This document shows positions 1 to 5,612 of a stretch of 6,571 nucleotides of DNA, in pieces. Every line of letters begins with the position of its first letter. The stretch's first letter is position 1. Under the pieces are notes generated by a model. That model saw only the letters and a program-made list of their open reading frames with translations, had not been told where the DNA came from and searched no databases. The DNA is from Dehalococcoidales bacterium (lineage in GTDB: Bacteria; Chloroflexota; Dehalococcoidia; Dehalococcoidales; GCA-2688105): NCBI GenBank assembly GCA_030640255.1, contig DAOWJS010000009.1, forward strand, positions 1-6,571. The letters are read 5' to 3'. The position numbers and the translations under genes were made by a program.

Positions 1-28
1 AACGCCTAAGCCAGTGCTTAGCGCTTAG

Positions 29-67
29 AGAGAGCCCCCCTTCCGAGAAGGGGGGCTCTCTTCTTTT
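29..67 (+). terminator. Strong intrinsic (Rho-independent) terminator of an upstream gene
   Basis: A G/C-rich inverted repeat pairs 29-42 with 48-61, giving about 13-14 bp around a 5-nt loop (CCGAG). It is followed by TTCTTTT at 61-67. The T-rich tract lies on the + strand side only, so it should end a + strand transcript entering from left of the window. Positions 1-28 may be the tail or 3' UTR of that gene; no coding sequence can be recognised in them. Confidence 0.9.
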
Positions 68-82
68 AGAGACTGTCTACCA

Positions 83-206
83 ACCCCTCACCCTTTATTT
101 TTGGTAACCCTATCCCCTTTATCCTTGCCAAAGCAGGCAAGGACTTTATCCCCTTCCCCTTAATAAGGGGAAGGGGAGGTATTTTTGAGAGGGGCTCCGC
201 CCCTCT
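83..206 (-). repeat. Composite hairpin repeat, copy 1 (inverted)
   Basis: Read on the minus strand this stretch holds, in order: hairpin A (8-bp stem AGAGGGGC/GCCCCTCT, 206-188), an 11-nt spacer, hairpin B (12-bp G/C-rich stem, 176-150, with a TAATAA-type centre), a short ATAAAGT link, hairpin C (CCTTGCC/GGCAAGG, 142-123), and a tail containing GGGTGAGG (93-86). The same order of parts recurs on the + strand at 5492-5612, and a degraded version lies at 233-391. Hairpin B is followed on the + strand by TATTTTT (180-186), so it could also act as a second + strand terminator. No open reading frame is convincing here. Confidence 0.65.
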
Positions 207-232
207 AACACCCCTGACTCTTACTCTTGAAC

Positions 233-391
233 AGAGGCTTCGCCCCTCTTGTAAAACCCTAAATACTAAATACTAAATACTAAATACTAAACTTTAGGGA
301 TTTGAATTTTGAACTTGTTTAGTCCTTCACCTGTGAAGGATTAGAAATTAGAGTTTGTGATTTCACCAAAAGAGGGGGTGAGGTAGATAAA
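233..391 (+). repeat. Composite hairpin repeat, copy 2 (degenerate)
   Basis: This begins with an imperfect hairpin A (233-249, the copy 1 motif lacking two bases). It continues through an A/T-rich section that includes a tandem repeat, and has a hairpin in the place of B (TCCTTCAC/GTGAAGGA, 323-340) followed by ATTAG. It ends with GGGGGTGAGGTAGATAAA (374-391). That 18-base tail is identical to 5595-5612 upstream of grpE, which is the strongest evidence for kinship. Hairpin C is not recognisable. Copies 1 and 2 face away from each other, with their A hairpins about 26 bp apart. Confidence 0.5.
257..299. repeat. Four tandem TAAATAC units within an inverted repeat
   Basis: TAAATAC occurs four times in perfect tandem (260-266, 267-273, 274-280, 281-287) and is followed by a partial unit (TAAAC). 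The array sits between CCCTAAA (257-263) and TTTAGGG (293-299), a 7-bp inverted repeat that would enclose most of the array in a loop. Such 7-bp arrays can change copy number by slippage. The units could also be an iterated protein-binding site, but nothing in the window identifies a binding protein. Confidence 0.7.
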
Positions 392-398
392 TAACCTA

Positions 399-427
399 TT
401 GACTTCGCCTCACCACCAAGATAAAAT
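399..427 (+). promoter_or_regulatory. Housekeeping-type promoter, predicted leaderless
   Basis: TTGACT (399-404) and TAAAAT (422-427) are separated by exactly 17 bp and each matches the sigma-70/SigA consensus at 5 of 6 positions. Transcription should start 6-7 bp after the -10 box, at about 433-434. This coincides with the ATG at 434. No Shine-Dalgarno sequence precedes that ATG, which agrees with a leaderless message. Confidence 0.7.
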
Positions 428-433
428 CGCCAT

Positions 434-1972
434 ATGGCAAAGATAAGATTTGCCGTGGGGCTGATTTTGCTACTGAGCCTGCTCAGCTCAATGACCCCGG
501 CTGCCCCAGCCACAGCTAACCCGGGCACAGTAAAATGGCTCAGGACAAATATCCCCACCGAGGGCACGGCCGGTAACTGGATGCTGGCTAATGGCTCGGA
601 TATCCAGTATTTGACCAGGGCGATTGACGGCACCCTCTACGCCTACGGCAAGGGTCTGACCTATACCCTTTACCAGTCCACCGATGATGGCTATAGCTGG
701 TGTTACACGGGCAAGGTAACCGATGCCATAGTTGATATCGCCACCTCCCCCGACGATGCCAATATCATCTACTACGCCACCACATCTAATGTCTATAAGT
801 CAACCGATGCCGGGCGTAGTTTCATCTCACTGCCCGCCAACCCGGGTGGGGCGGGGAGCAATAATATAGAAATTACCTCCATTGCTGCCACCCGGCGGGG
901 CAACAATTACACCATTGCCGTCGGCACCAGAGATAGTGATAACGGTCAATACGGCGGCGTTTATACCATGAAGGAAGGCGAATCCTTCACCTGGACCGAC
1001 ACCACCGTAGGCAACTACGATGTCTATACTATAGCCAGCTCACCCAACTTCGGAGTGCAGCTCGTCGCCGTGGTCACCGATGAGACCAATACCATAGTTA
1101 CCTCCAAGGTGGGGGATGGGGCATGGGGCAACACTACAGGTAATGCCACCATCAACGGCGTGGTGCCGACATCAGCCAGCATAGCCTTCCCCAGTGATTA
1201 TGCCCCTGATGCAGTCATTGGCGACAGCGTCCTGTTTGTAGCCATTGAGGCTAGTGGTAATAATGGTGATGTCTATAAGCTTTCTAACGTGGCAGCACCG
1301 GGTAGTTCAGTGGCTACTGACCTTAATATTGGCGCTGGCTATAGTCTGGACGATATTGACGTTACCACTGTGGCAGTCAGCGGCGATGCGGCTACTGCCA
1401 ATCTGCTGGCGGGCGTTGCCGACAGCGCTCAGGTTTACTTCAGCACCGATGGCGGGAAAAACTGGAAGATAAGCTCAAAACCGCCAACCGGACAGTCTAA
1501 AACCTATGTCCTTATGACGCCTGATTTCACCAGCAGCGGTAGAGCCTACGCCGCCACCAGCGGCACCGAGAGCGCCGTCTCCGGCACTGCCGACGGCGGC
1601 GTTACCTGGAACCAGATAAGCCTGATTGATACCGCTATGACCACCATTGTTGACCTGGCGCCATCACCCGACTACACCCGGGACAATACCCTGTTTATGC
1701 TCACCTGGGGTGGAGAGCACAGCCTGTGGCGGAGCCTGAACGATGGAACCAGATGGGAAAGGGTGCTTACCAGCACCATGACCAATGTGGACAGCTTCAG
1801 TCTGGTTGAGCTTTCCCCCCAATACGGTAACAGCAGTCAGGTAGTATTCCTAGCCGGGGCTGGTAACGGCAATCCGGCAATATGGAGGTCTAATAGCTTT
1901 TTTCGGAAACCTTCTGCCCCTGGGCATTATATAATGCCGCTACATCATGGGGAGGAGCATTTTGCCAAATAG
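434..1972 (+). CDS. Secreted Asp-box (BNR-like) beta-propeller protein, probably 3'-truncated
   Basis: This encodes 512 residues with an N-terminal Sec signal peptide: Lys3/Arg5, a hydrophobic core at about 7-19, and an Ala-rich probable cleavage region near 22-28. The mature part is rich in Gly, Thr, Ser and Asp and carries five Asp-box motifs (S/T-x-D-x-G-x-x-W/F) at residues 82-89, 123-130, 337-344, 385-392 and 434-441. These mark turns in sialidase/BNR, VPS10 or HCF136-like propeller blades. No catalytic site or surface anchor is visible, so the function is unknown; binding of a glycan or protein outside the cell is a guess. The start is fixed by an in-frame TAA at 422-424 and by the signal peptide. 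The last 27 residues (486-512) are antisense to the end of the convergent MBL gene and no longer resemble propeller sequence. The break falls at an IWRS motif where a sixth Asp box would begin, so the gene has probably lost its original 3' end. Confidence 0.8.
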   Translation: MAKIRFAVGLILLLSLLSSMTPAAPATANPGTVKWLRTNIPTEGTAGNWMLANGSDIQYLTRAIDGTLYAYGKGLTYTLYQSTDDGYSWCYTGKVTDAIVDIATSPDDANIIYYATTSNVYKSTDAGRSFISLPANPGGAGSNNIEITSIAATRRGNNYTIAVGTRDSDNGQYGGVYTMKEGESFTWTDTTVGNYDVYTIASSPNFGVQLVAVVTDETNTIVTSKVGDGAWGNTTGNATINGVVPTSASIAFPSDYAPDAVIGDSVLFVAIEASGNNGDVYKLSNVAAPGSSVATDLNIGAGYSLDDIDVTTVAVSGDAATANLLAGVADSAQVYFSTDGGKNWKISSKPPTGQSKTYVLMTPDFTSSGRAYAATSGTESAVSGTADGGVTWNQISLIDTAMTTIVDLAPSPDYTRDNTLFMLTWGGEHSLWRSLNDGTRWERVLTSTMTNVDSFSLVELSPQYGNSSQVVFLAGAGNGNPAIWRSNSFFRKPSAPGHYIMPLHHGEEHFAK

Positions 1973-3521
1973 CCTTACCAAAACCAAAGCTGAAGCCACC
2001 CCATTCAGGATGAATTTCGTTTGTGTAAACTCGGATACTTGCACCGGGAGCTAAGATATAAGATTGTCGAAATGTGAAAGAGGGATATCCCTCAGATATG
2101 TCCTTCAATACCCATCCCTCCAAGTCTTGCGAGGTATCACCAAGATTTGTAATCTCTACATATTCATCGGACTCCGTACGGTAAACGAGGCCATCGTAGA
2201 AAATGTAGGTGATTTGAACATTGCTACCGACGCAAGTTTCCTTCTCAAAGTAAGCAACAACATTCTTATTTGAGTCCATAGTAATGACAACTGTAGTCGA
2301 ACTACCTGAAGCATCTCCTCCCCAATGGTCAAATCTCCAGCTAGAAGCAGGTGAGGCATGGATGGTCACTTGCGTACCCTCGTCATAAGTATAGACCCCG
2401 GGACTAAGAGTAGTAGTCCCTTGTCCATTTATACTTACGGTCAGGTTATAGGTAACGGCTACTTTCTCAAAGTAGGCAACGACATTCTTGTCACTGTTCA
2501 TGGTGATGGTTACAGACGGGAAATTGCCTGACACATCTCCTCCCCAGTGCATGAAAACATAGCCCGAATTAGACACCGCGGTTAGTGTTACCTCAGTGCC
2601 AGAGGAAAAGTCACCTCCAGAAGGATTTACAGACCCCGCTTCCAAAGGACTTACAGAAACATTTAGGTTATAAAGTTCTTTTTGAATGGTATATGACTCA
2701 CCGTCAGTAGATACTACGATAGTGCCATGAATATCTGTACCATATATCTCAGCCCCAATCTGAGTAAGTGCAGCGATAGTCTCCTGGTGAGGATGTCCAT
2801 AACTATTGCCTTCCCCAGCCATATAGATTGCAAGTAGTGGCTTTACGATGTCCAGGAACTGAGCGGATGACGACGAACTTGAACCATGATGACCTACCTT
2901 CAATATTTCCGCATCAGGAACTATCCCGGCGTTTACCATGCTACTCTCAGCTTCCTGCTCTGCGTCTCCAGTAAATAAGAAGTCAACCTCTCCATAGTTA
3001 AGGCTCAAAACAATGGAGTTGTTGTTAGTGGCGCCACTCAAATTGACAGGGTGAAGCACATTAAAGGCAAGCTCACCGACCTCTATAGTGTCCCCTCTCC
3101 TCGCCTCATATACTTCTGCTTCTTCTGCTTGAACGGCAGCAATGAACACGGCATAGGTTTGGGAAGTGGTTGAATCTCCATTATGCCAGACTTCCTGAAC
3201 ATCAAAAGCGTCTAGGACAGCGATAAGGCCTCCTATATGGTCTGCGTGTGGATGAGTAGCTATCATTACCTCAAGTCCACCATCCACATAGTTATTTAGG
3301 TATGCCGTGACGCCAGGCGATTTTCCCCCACCGTCAATCAGAATTTCAGTCTCCCCTAAGTCAACTAGGATTGAATCACCCTGCCCAACATCAATGAAGT
3401 GAACTTTTAGCTCCTCCTTGGTCACCAGCCCTTCTTCCTGTGGTGGTGCTGAGGGTCCACAACTTATGCCACCCAAAACTAAAACCAAGAGTGCTGTAAC
3501 AACTAGGAGTAATCTTTTCAT
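1890..3521 (-). CDS. ComEC/Rec2-type MBL-fold lipoprotein with InlB-type repeats and a lamin-tail domain
   Basis: This encodes 543 residues. A short basic start and hydrophobic stretch lead to Cys21 (GGISC), a somewhat atypical lipobox, so a membrane-anchored lipoprotein outside the cytoplasm is likely. Residues 39-280 are an MBL hydrolase like the C-terminal domain of ComEC: FIDVGQGDS at 42-50, HPHADH metal motif at 90-95, TGD with Asp186, and KVGHHGSS with His211/His212. Two InlB/Flg_new-type repeats follow (about 283-353 and 357-427, each with HWGGD and NKNVVAYFEK-like ends). A lamin-tail domain covers 431-543 and ends in a typical VSEKSY-like strand, so the C-terminus looks complete. Bacterial lamin-tail domains are known fused to MBL and other exported hydrolases. 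The substrate is unknown; nucleic acid or a phosphodiester is plausible. The transmembrane channel of true ComEC is absent. GAGGT lies 5 nt before the ATG. The gene is 62 bp downstream of the other MBL gene and is visibly richer in A/T than the propeller gene it overlaps. Confidence 0.88.
   Translation of the reverse strand: MKRLLLVVTALLVLVLGGISCGPSAPPQEEGLVTKEELKVHFIDVGQGDSILVDLGETEILIDGGGKSPGVTAYLNNYVDGGLEVMIATHPHADHIGGLIAVLDAFDVQEVWHNGDSTTSQTYAVFIAAVQAEEAEVYEARRGDTIEVGELAFNVLHPVNLSGATNNNSIVLSLNYGEVDFLFTGDAEQEAESSMVNAGIVPDAEILKVGHHGSSSSSSAQFLDIVKPLLAIYMAGEGNSYGHPHQETIAALTQIGAEIYGTDIHGTIVVSTDGESYTIQKELYNLNVSVSPLEAGSVNPSGGDFSSGTEVTLTAVSNSGYVFMHWGGDVSGNFPSVTITMNSDKNVVAYFEKVAVTYNLTVSINGQGTTTLSPGVYTYDEGTQVTIHASPASSWRFDHWGGDASGSSTTVVITMDSNKNVVAYFEKETCVGSNVQITYIFYDGLVYRTESDEYVEITNLGDTSQDLEGWVLKDISEGYPSFTFRQSYILAPGASIRVYTNEIHPEWGGFSFGFGKAIWQNAPPHDVAALYNAQGQKVSEKSY
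2241..2675 (-). repeat. Duplicated InlB-type domain inside the MBL lipoprotein gene
   Basis: Two consecutive copies of a domain of about 71 residues are encoded at 2675-2463 and 2453-2241. They share the order YNLxVS, GTxVT, HWGGDxSG, VTITM/VVITM, NKNVVAYFEK. Similarity persists in the DNA, for example TCAAAGTA and CAACATTCTT-like stretches near 2245-2267 and 2467-2489. This suggests a fairly recent internal duplication. The domains are probably spacers or binding modules between the enzyme and the lamin-tail domain. Confidence 0.75.
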
Positions 3522-3583
3522 TCCTTACCTCGCTTTCAGTAGCCCAAATTTAAATGACCATGAATGTCGGCTGGATAATAACC

Positions 3584-4219
3584 TCAATAGTCAAGCAAAA
3601 AGACCTGCGTGCTGGCAGGCAGGCTTGACTTGGTGAAGGACAGTTTGGGCTGGGGGGTTATCTCCTTTACCCCTATCTCCTTGAGAAACCTTCCCACTGG
3701 CTCAAGCTCCCGGCTTATTGCCTGGGTTTTGTAGTGCATAGGCACCACTACCTTTGGCTCAAGCTGTCGGACTACCTCGGCTGCCATAGGAGCATTAATA
3801 GTGGACACCCCGCCTACCGGAAGCAGTAGCACATCCACATTGTCTATCTCCTCTACCTGAGCCGCAGTAAGCACATGCCCCAGGTCACCAAGGTGACACA
3901 CCGTTACCTCATCTATCTCCATAAGATAAACGGTGTTCCTACCCCGTTTATCTCCCTTCTCAGCATCGTGGAAAGTAGCCACCACTATAACCAAGACACC
4001 TCTAATTTCATACTCACCGGGTCCGACAATCGGCCTCGGTTCACCACCAATGCCCTGAACATAGGAATGACCCGGGTGCTGATGACTTACCGTTACAATA
4101 TGAGCGGTAGGTCTGCCCAAAGAGTAGCCCAAGCTCGGTGGGTAAGGGTCAGTAATAACTGTGGCATGACTGCCTCTAATCCTGAAGCAAGAGTGACCTA
4201 ACCAGGTAATATCCATCAT
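3584..4219 (-). CDS. Small MBL-fold metal-dependent hydrolase (UlaG/COG2220-like)
   Basis: This encodes 211 residues without a signal peptide, so it is probably cytoplasmic. Counting from the ATG at 4219, it has the family's ITWLGHSCFRI opening, Asp24, the metal motif His46-Gln-His48-Pro-Gly50-His51, Gly111-Asp112 in HLGDLGH, and His162 in VPMHYK. The length is close to that of typical stand-alone members. The Asp normally in HxHxDH is Gly50 here, which may alter or reduce hydrolysis. A longer reading from TTG at 4267 is open, but that TTG lies on the predicted -35 box. The ATG at 4219, or the adjacent one at 4216, is preceded by AAAGG at a suitable distance. The substrate is unknown; relatives include L-ascorbate-6-phosphate lactonase and many proteins of undefined role. 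It may head a two-gene unit with the MBL lipoprotein gene downstream. Confidence 0.85.
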   Translation of the reverse strand: MMDITWLGHSCFRIRGSHATVITDPYPPSLGYSLGRPTAHIVTVSHQHPGHSYVQGIGGEPRPIVGPGEYEIRGVLVIVVATFHDAEKGDKRGRNTVYLMEIDEVTVCHLGDLGHVLTAAQVEEIDNVDVLLLPVGGVSTINAPMAAEVVRQLEPKVVVPMHYKTQAISRELEPVGRFLKEIGVKEITPQPKLSFTKSSLPASTQVFLLDY

Positions 4220-4238
4220 CTTAGCCTTTGTCCAGCTA

Positions 4239-4267
4239 AATATAACATAGGCACGCCTGCCGGTCAA
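4239..4267 (-). promoter_or_regulatory. Minus-strand promoter of the small MBL hydrolase gene
   Basis: On the minus strand TTGACC (4267-4262) is followed after exactly 17 bp by TATATT (4244-4239). The predicted start is near 4232, giving a leader of about 13 nt that just contains AAAGG before the ATG at 4219. This promoter also rules out the longer TTG-initiated reading of the gene. Confidence 0.65.
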
Positions 4268-4318
4268 TTGGATAATTAACTAAGGGATTGAGAGTAAATA
4301 AATAATAGCCCCCCTCTC

Positions 4319-4348
4319 TTGACAAGTAATAGCTAGAGGTGGTAAATT
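4319..4348 (+). promoter_or_regulatory. Promoter of the hrcA operon
   Basis: There is a perfect TTGACA -35 box at 4319-4324. The best -10 candidate is TAAATT (4343-4348) after 18 bp, matching 4 of 6 bases. Transcription would start near 4355, directly before the CIRCE operator at 4358, so bound HrcA would cover the start site and initially transcribed region. The -10 assignment is less certain than the -35. Confidence 0.6.
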
Positions 4349-4357
4349 AAGTGGTAA

Positions 4358-4384
4358 TTAGCAGTCTCAGGCTTAGACTGCTAA
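4358..4384. promoter_or_regulatory. CIRCE operator (HrcA binding site), variant half-sites
   Basis: TTAGCAGTC, nine bases (TCAGGCTTA), then GACTGCTAA form a perfect 9-bp inverted repeat with the standard CIRCE geometry. The canonical element is TTAGCACTC-N9-GAGTGCTAA. Here the seventh base of the left arm is G instead of C, and the matching base in the right arm is changed to C, so symmetry is kept. It lies 13-39 bp upstream of the hrcA start codon, where autoregulation by HrcA is expected. In RNA it would also form a hairpin in the leader. Confidence 0.92.
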
Positions 4385-4396
4385 TGGGAGCCAGAG

Positions 4397-5422
4397 GTGT
4401 TAACTTCTAGAAGAGGGGCGATACTCAAATCTATAGTGGGACAATATATTGTCCGGGCAACGCCGGTGCCGTCACAGTGCCTCGTCAATGACCGTGAGCT
4501 AGAGGTAAGTGCGGCTACTATCCGTAATGAGATGGCACATCTAGAGGAGGAGGGCTATATTACCCGCCCACACCCGTCAGCCGGAAGCATACCCTCAGAT
4601 AGAGGCTACCGTTACTATGTGGACTCTCTGGATGACATTGAGCTTCCCTTAGCTGAGCAACGTTTAATAAATCACCTCTTCTACCAGGTAGAGAGGAAGC
4701 TAGAGGAATGGCTAAGCCTGGCGGCAACCATCACCGCTCAGTTGACTCAAAATATGGCGGTAGTTACCCTGTCTAAGCCAGTAAATTGCCAATTCAAGCA
4801 CCTGGAGCTAGTCGCCCTGCAAGACTTGCTGGCACTGGTTGTCCTTGTCCTCCATGGAGCCAGAGTAAAGCAACTGCTAATAACCTTTGACCAAGTTATA
4901 TCTCAACTTGAGCTAACAGCTATGGCCAACAAACTAAATACTGCTTATGCTAACTTGACCAGACCACAGATTTTAGCTAAAGCCATAGAACTCTCCCCGA
5001 CTGAACAGCAGATAACTGATTGCCTACTAAAGATAATGCTGGCTGAAGATGAGCAGGAGTATGAAGAGCCCTACCTCAATGGCCTGCACTTTACGCTTAA
5101 CCAGCCCGAATTTGCCCATAGCCATCAAATACTAGCCCTACTGGAACTAATTGAGCACCGAAAGCTGTTGAGGAGCATTATCCCCGGCAAGCTACACCGT
5201 CATCAAGTGCAGGTAGTTATAGGTAAGGAAAATAAGGCTGAGGTCATCCACGACTATAGCGTGGTTGTCAGCCAATATAGTCTTCCTGAAGGAGCCATGG
5301 GCACTATAGGTGTAATCGGGCCTACTCGAATGCCCTATGCCCGTACTATCTCTACTGTAGACTATCTATCCTCGCTGTTGAGTGGACTGGTGGCTGAGCT
5401 ATATGAGCATAATACCAACTGA
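4397..5422 (+). CDS. hrcA: Heat-inducible transcription repressor HrcA
   Basis: This encodes 341 residues, the usual length for HrcA. An N-terminal winged helix-turn-helix includes SAATIRNEMAHLEEEGYI (38-55), the conserved family signature, followed by HPSAGSIPSDRGYRYYVDSL (59-78), also typical. The middle is the GAF-like/dimerisation part, with YLNGL at 226-230. The C-terminal GVIGPTRMPYARTISTVDYL (305-324) is the conserved closing motif. HrcA dimers repress class I heat-shock genes at CIRCE and depend on the GroE chaperonin for activity in the species studied. The start is GTG: an in-frame TAA at 4382-4384 excludes any earlier start, and GGGAG at 4386-4390 is the ribosome binding site. As first gene of the operon behind CIRCE it should repress itself, grpE and dnaK. 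Confidence 0.96.
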   Translation: MLTSRRGAILKSIVGQYIVRATPVPSQCLVNDRELEVSAATIRNEMAHLEEEGYITRPHPSAGSIPSDRGYRYYVDSLDDIELPLAEQRLINHLFYQVERKLEEWLSLAATITAQLTQNMAVVTLSKPVNCQFKHLELVALQDLLALVVLVLHGARVKQLLITFDQVISQLELTAMANKLNTAYANLTRPQILAKAIELSPTEQQITDCLLKIMLAEDEQEYEEPYLNGLHFTLNQPEFAHSHQILALLELIEHRKLLRSIIPGKLHRHQVQVVIGKENKAEVIHDYSVVVSQYSLPEGAMGTIGVIGPTRMPYARTISTVDYLSSLLSGLVAELYEHNTN

Positions 5423-5491
5423 TAAGGAGAGTTAAAGAGAGGGCACTGCGGGGGGAGAATTCGGCGAGGTTTAGAGTAAATAGGGAGTTAA

Positions 5492-5612
5492 AGAGGGGCT
5501 CAGCCCCTCTTACAAGTCTTCTCCCCCTCTCCTTTGAAGGAGAGGGGGATTAAGTCGGGGCCCCCGAAAATCTTGATTTTTGGGGTAAGATTAAGGGGGT
5601 GAGGTAGATAAA
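5492..5612 (+). repeat. Composite hairpin repeat, copy 3, between hrcA and grpE
   Basis: The parts are: hairpin A (AGAGGGGC/GCCCCTCT, 5492-5499 with 5503-5510), an 11-nt spacer, hairpin B (about 12-13 bp, 5522-5549, centre TTGA), a TTAAGT link, hairpin C (CCCCGAAAATC with GATTTTTGGGG, 5562-5585, one G-T pair), and the tail GGGGGTGAGGTAGATAAA (5595-5612). The order matches the inverted copy at 83-206, and the tail is identical to 374-391. It fills most of the 190-bp gap between hrcA and grpE. The rest (5423-5491) shows only a short direct repeat, GAGTTAAAGAG at 5429-5439 and 5485-5495, the second overlapping hairpin A. None of the hairpins is followed by a clean T-run on the + strand, so complete termination is not expected, though processing or partial attenuation is possible. 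Confidence 0.7.
5601..5605 (+). promoter_or_regulatory. Shine-Dalgarno of grpE lying inside the repeat tail
   Basis: GAGGT matches the anti-Shine-Dalgarno end of 16S rRNA and is 7 nt before the grpE ATG. It is part of the 18-base repeat tail also found at 374-391, where it does not directly precede a start codon. Confidence 0.65.

Noticed and set aside
83..391. CRISPR array or toxin-antitoxin locus in the repeat-rich 5' region
   Set aside because: The repeats are palindromic modules of unequal spacing with no regular spacers, there are no cas genes, and no small paired reading frames with ribosome binding sites were found.
319..633. Minus-strand open frame of 104 codons across the repeat region and the start of the propeller gene
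   Set aside because: It runs through the promoter, hairpins and signal-peptide codons of a well-supported + strand gene, and has no recognisable motif or ribosome binding site.
2870..2888. Run of Ser codons (residues 213-219) after GHHG in the MBL lipoprotein, seen as possible low-complexity or slippage site
   Set aside because: ComEC-type domains normally have GHHGS followed by several Ser residues; the codons are mixed and the frame continues into conserved sequence.
3522..3596. Possible separate promoter for the MBL lipoprotein gene (minus-strand TTGACT near 3594-3589)
   Set aside because: No -10-like hexamer lies 16-18 bp downstream; the sequence there reads GCCGAC. Read-through from the upstream MBL gene is the simpler view.
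3597..3620. Minus-strand hairpin (CCTGC/GCAGG, 6-nt loop) followed by TCTTTTT, like an intrinsic terminator
   Set aside because: The stem is only 5-6 bp and the T-run comes before the stop codon of the small MBL gene, so a functional terminator there would cut off the coding sequence.
4220..4267. Sixteen-residue N-terminal extension of the small MBL protein from a TTG codon
   Set aside because: The TTG is the -35 box of a good promoter, homologues begin at MDITWLGHS-like sequence, and AAAGG precedes the ATG at 4219.
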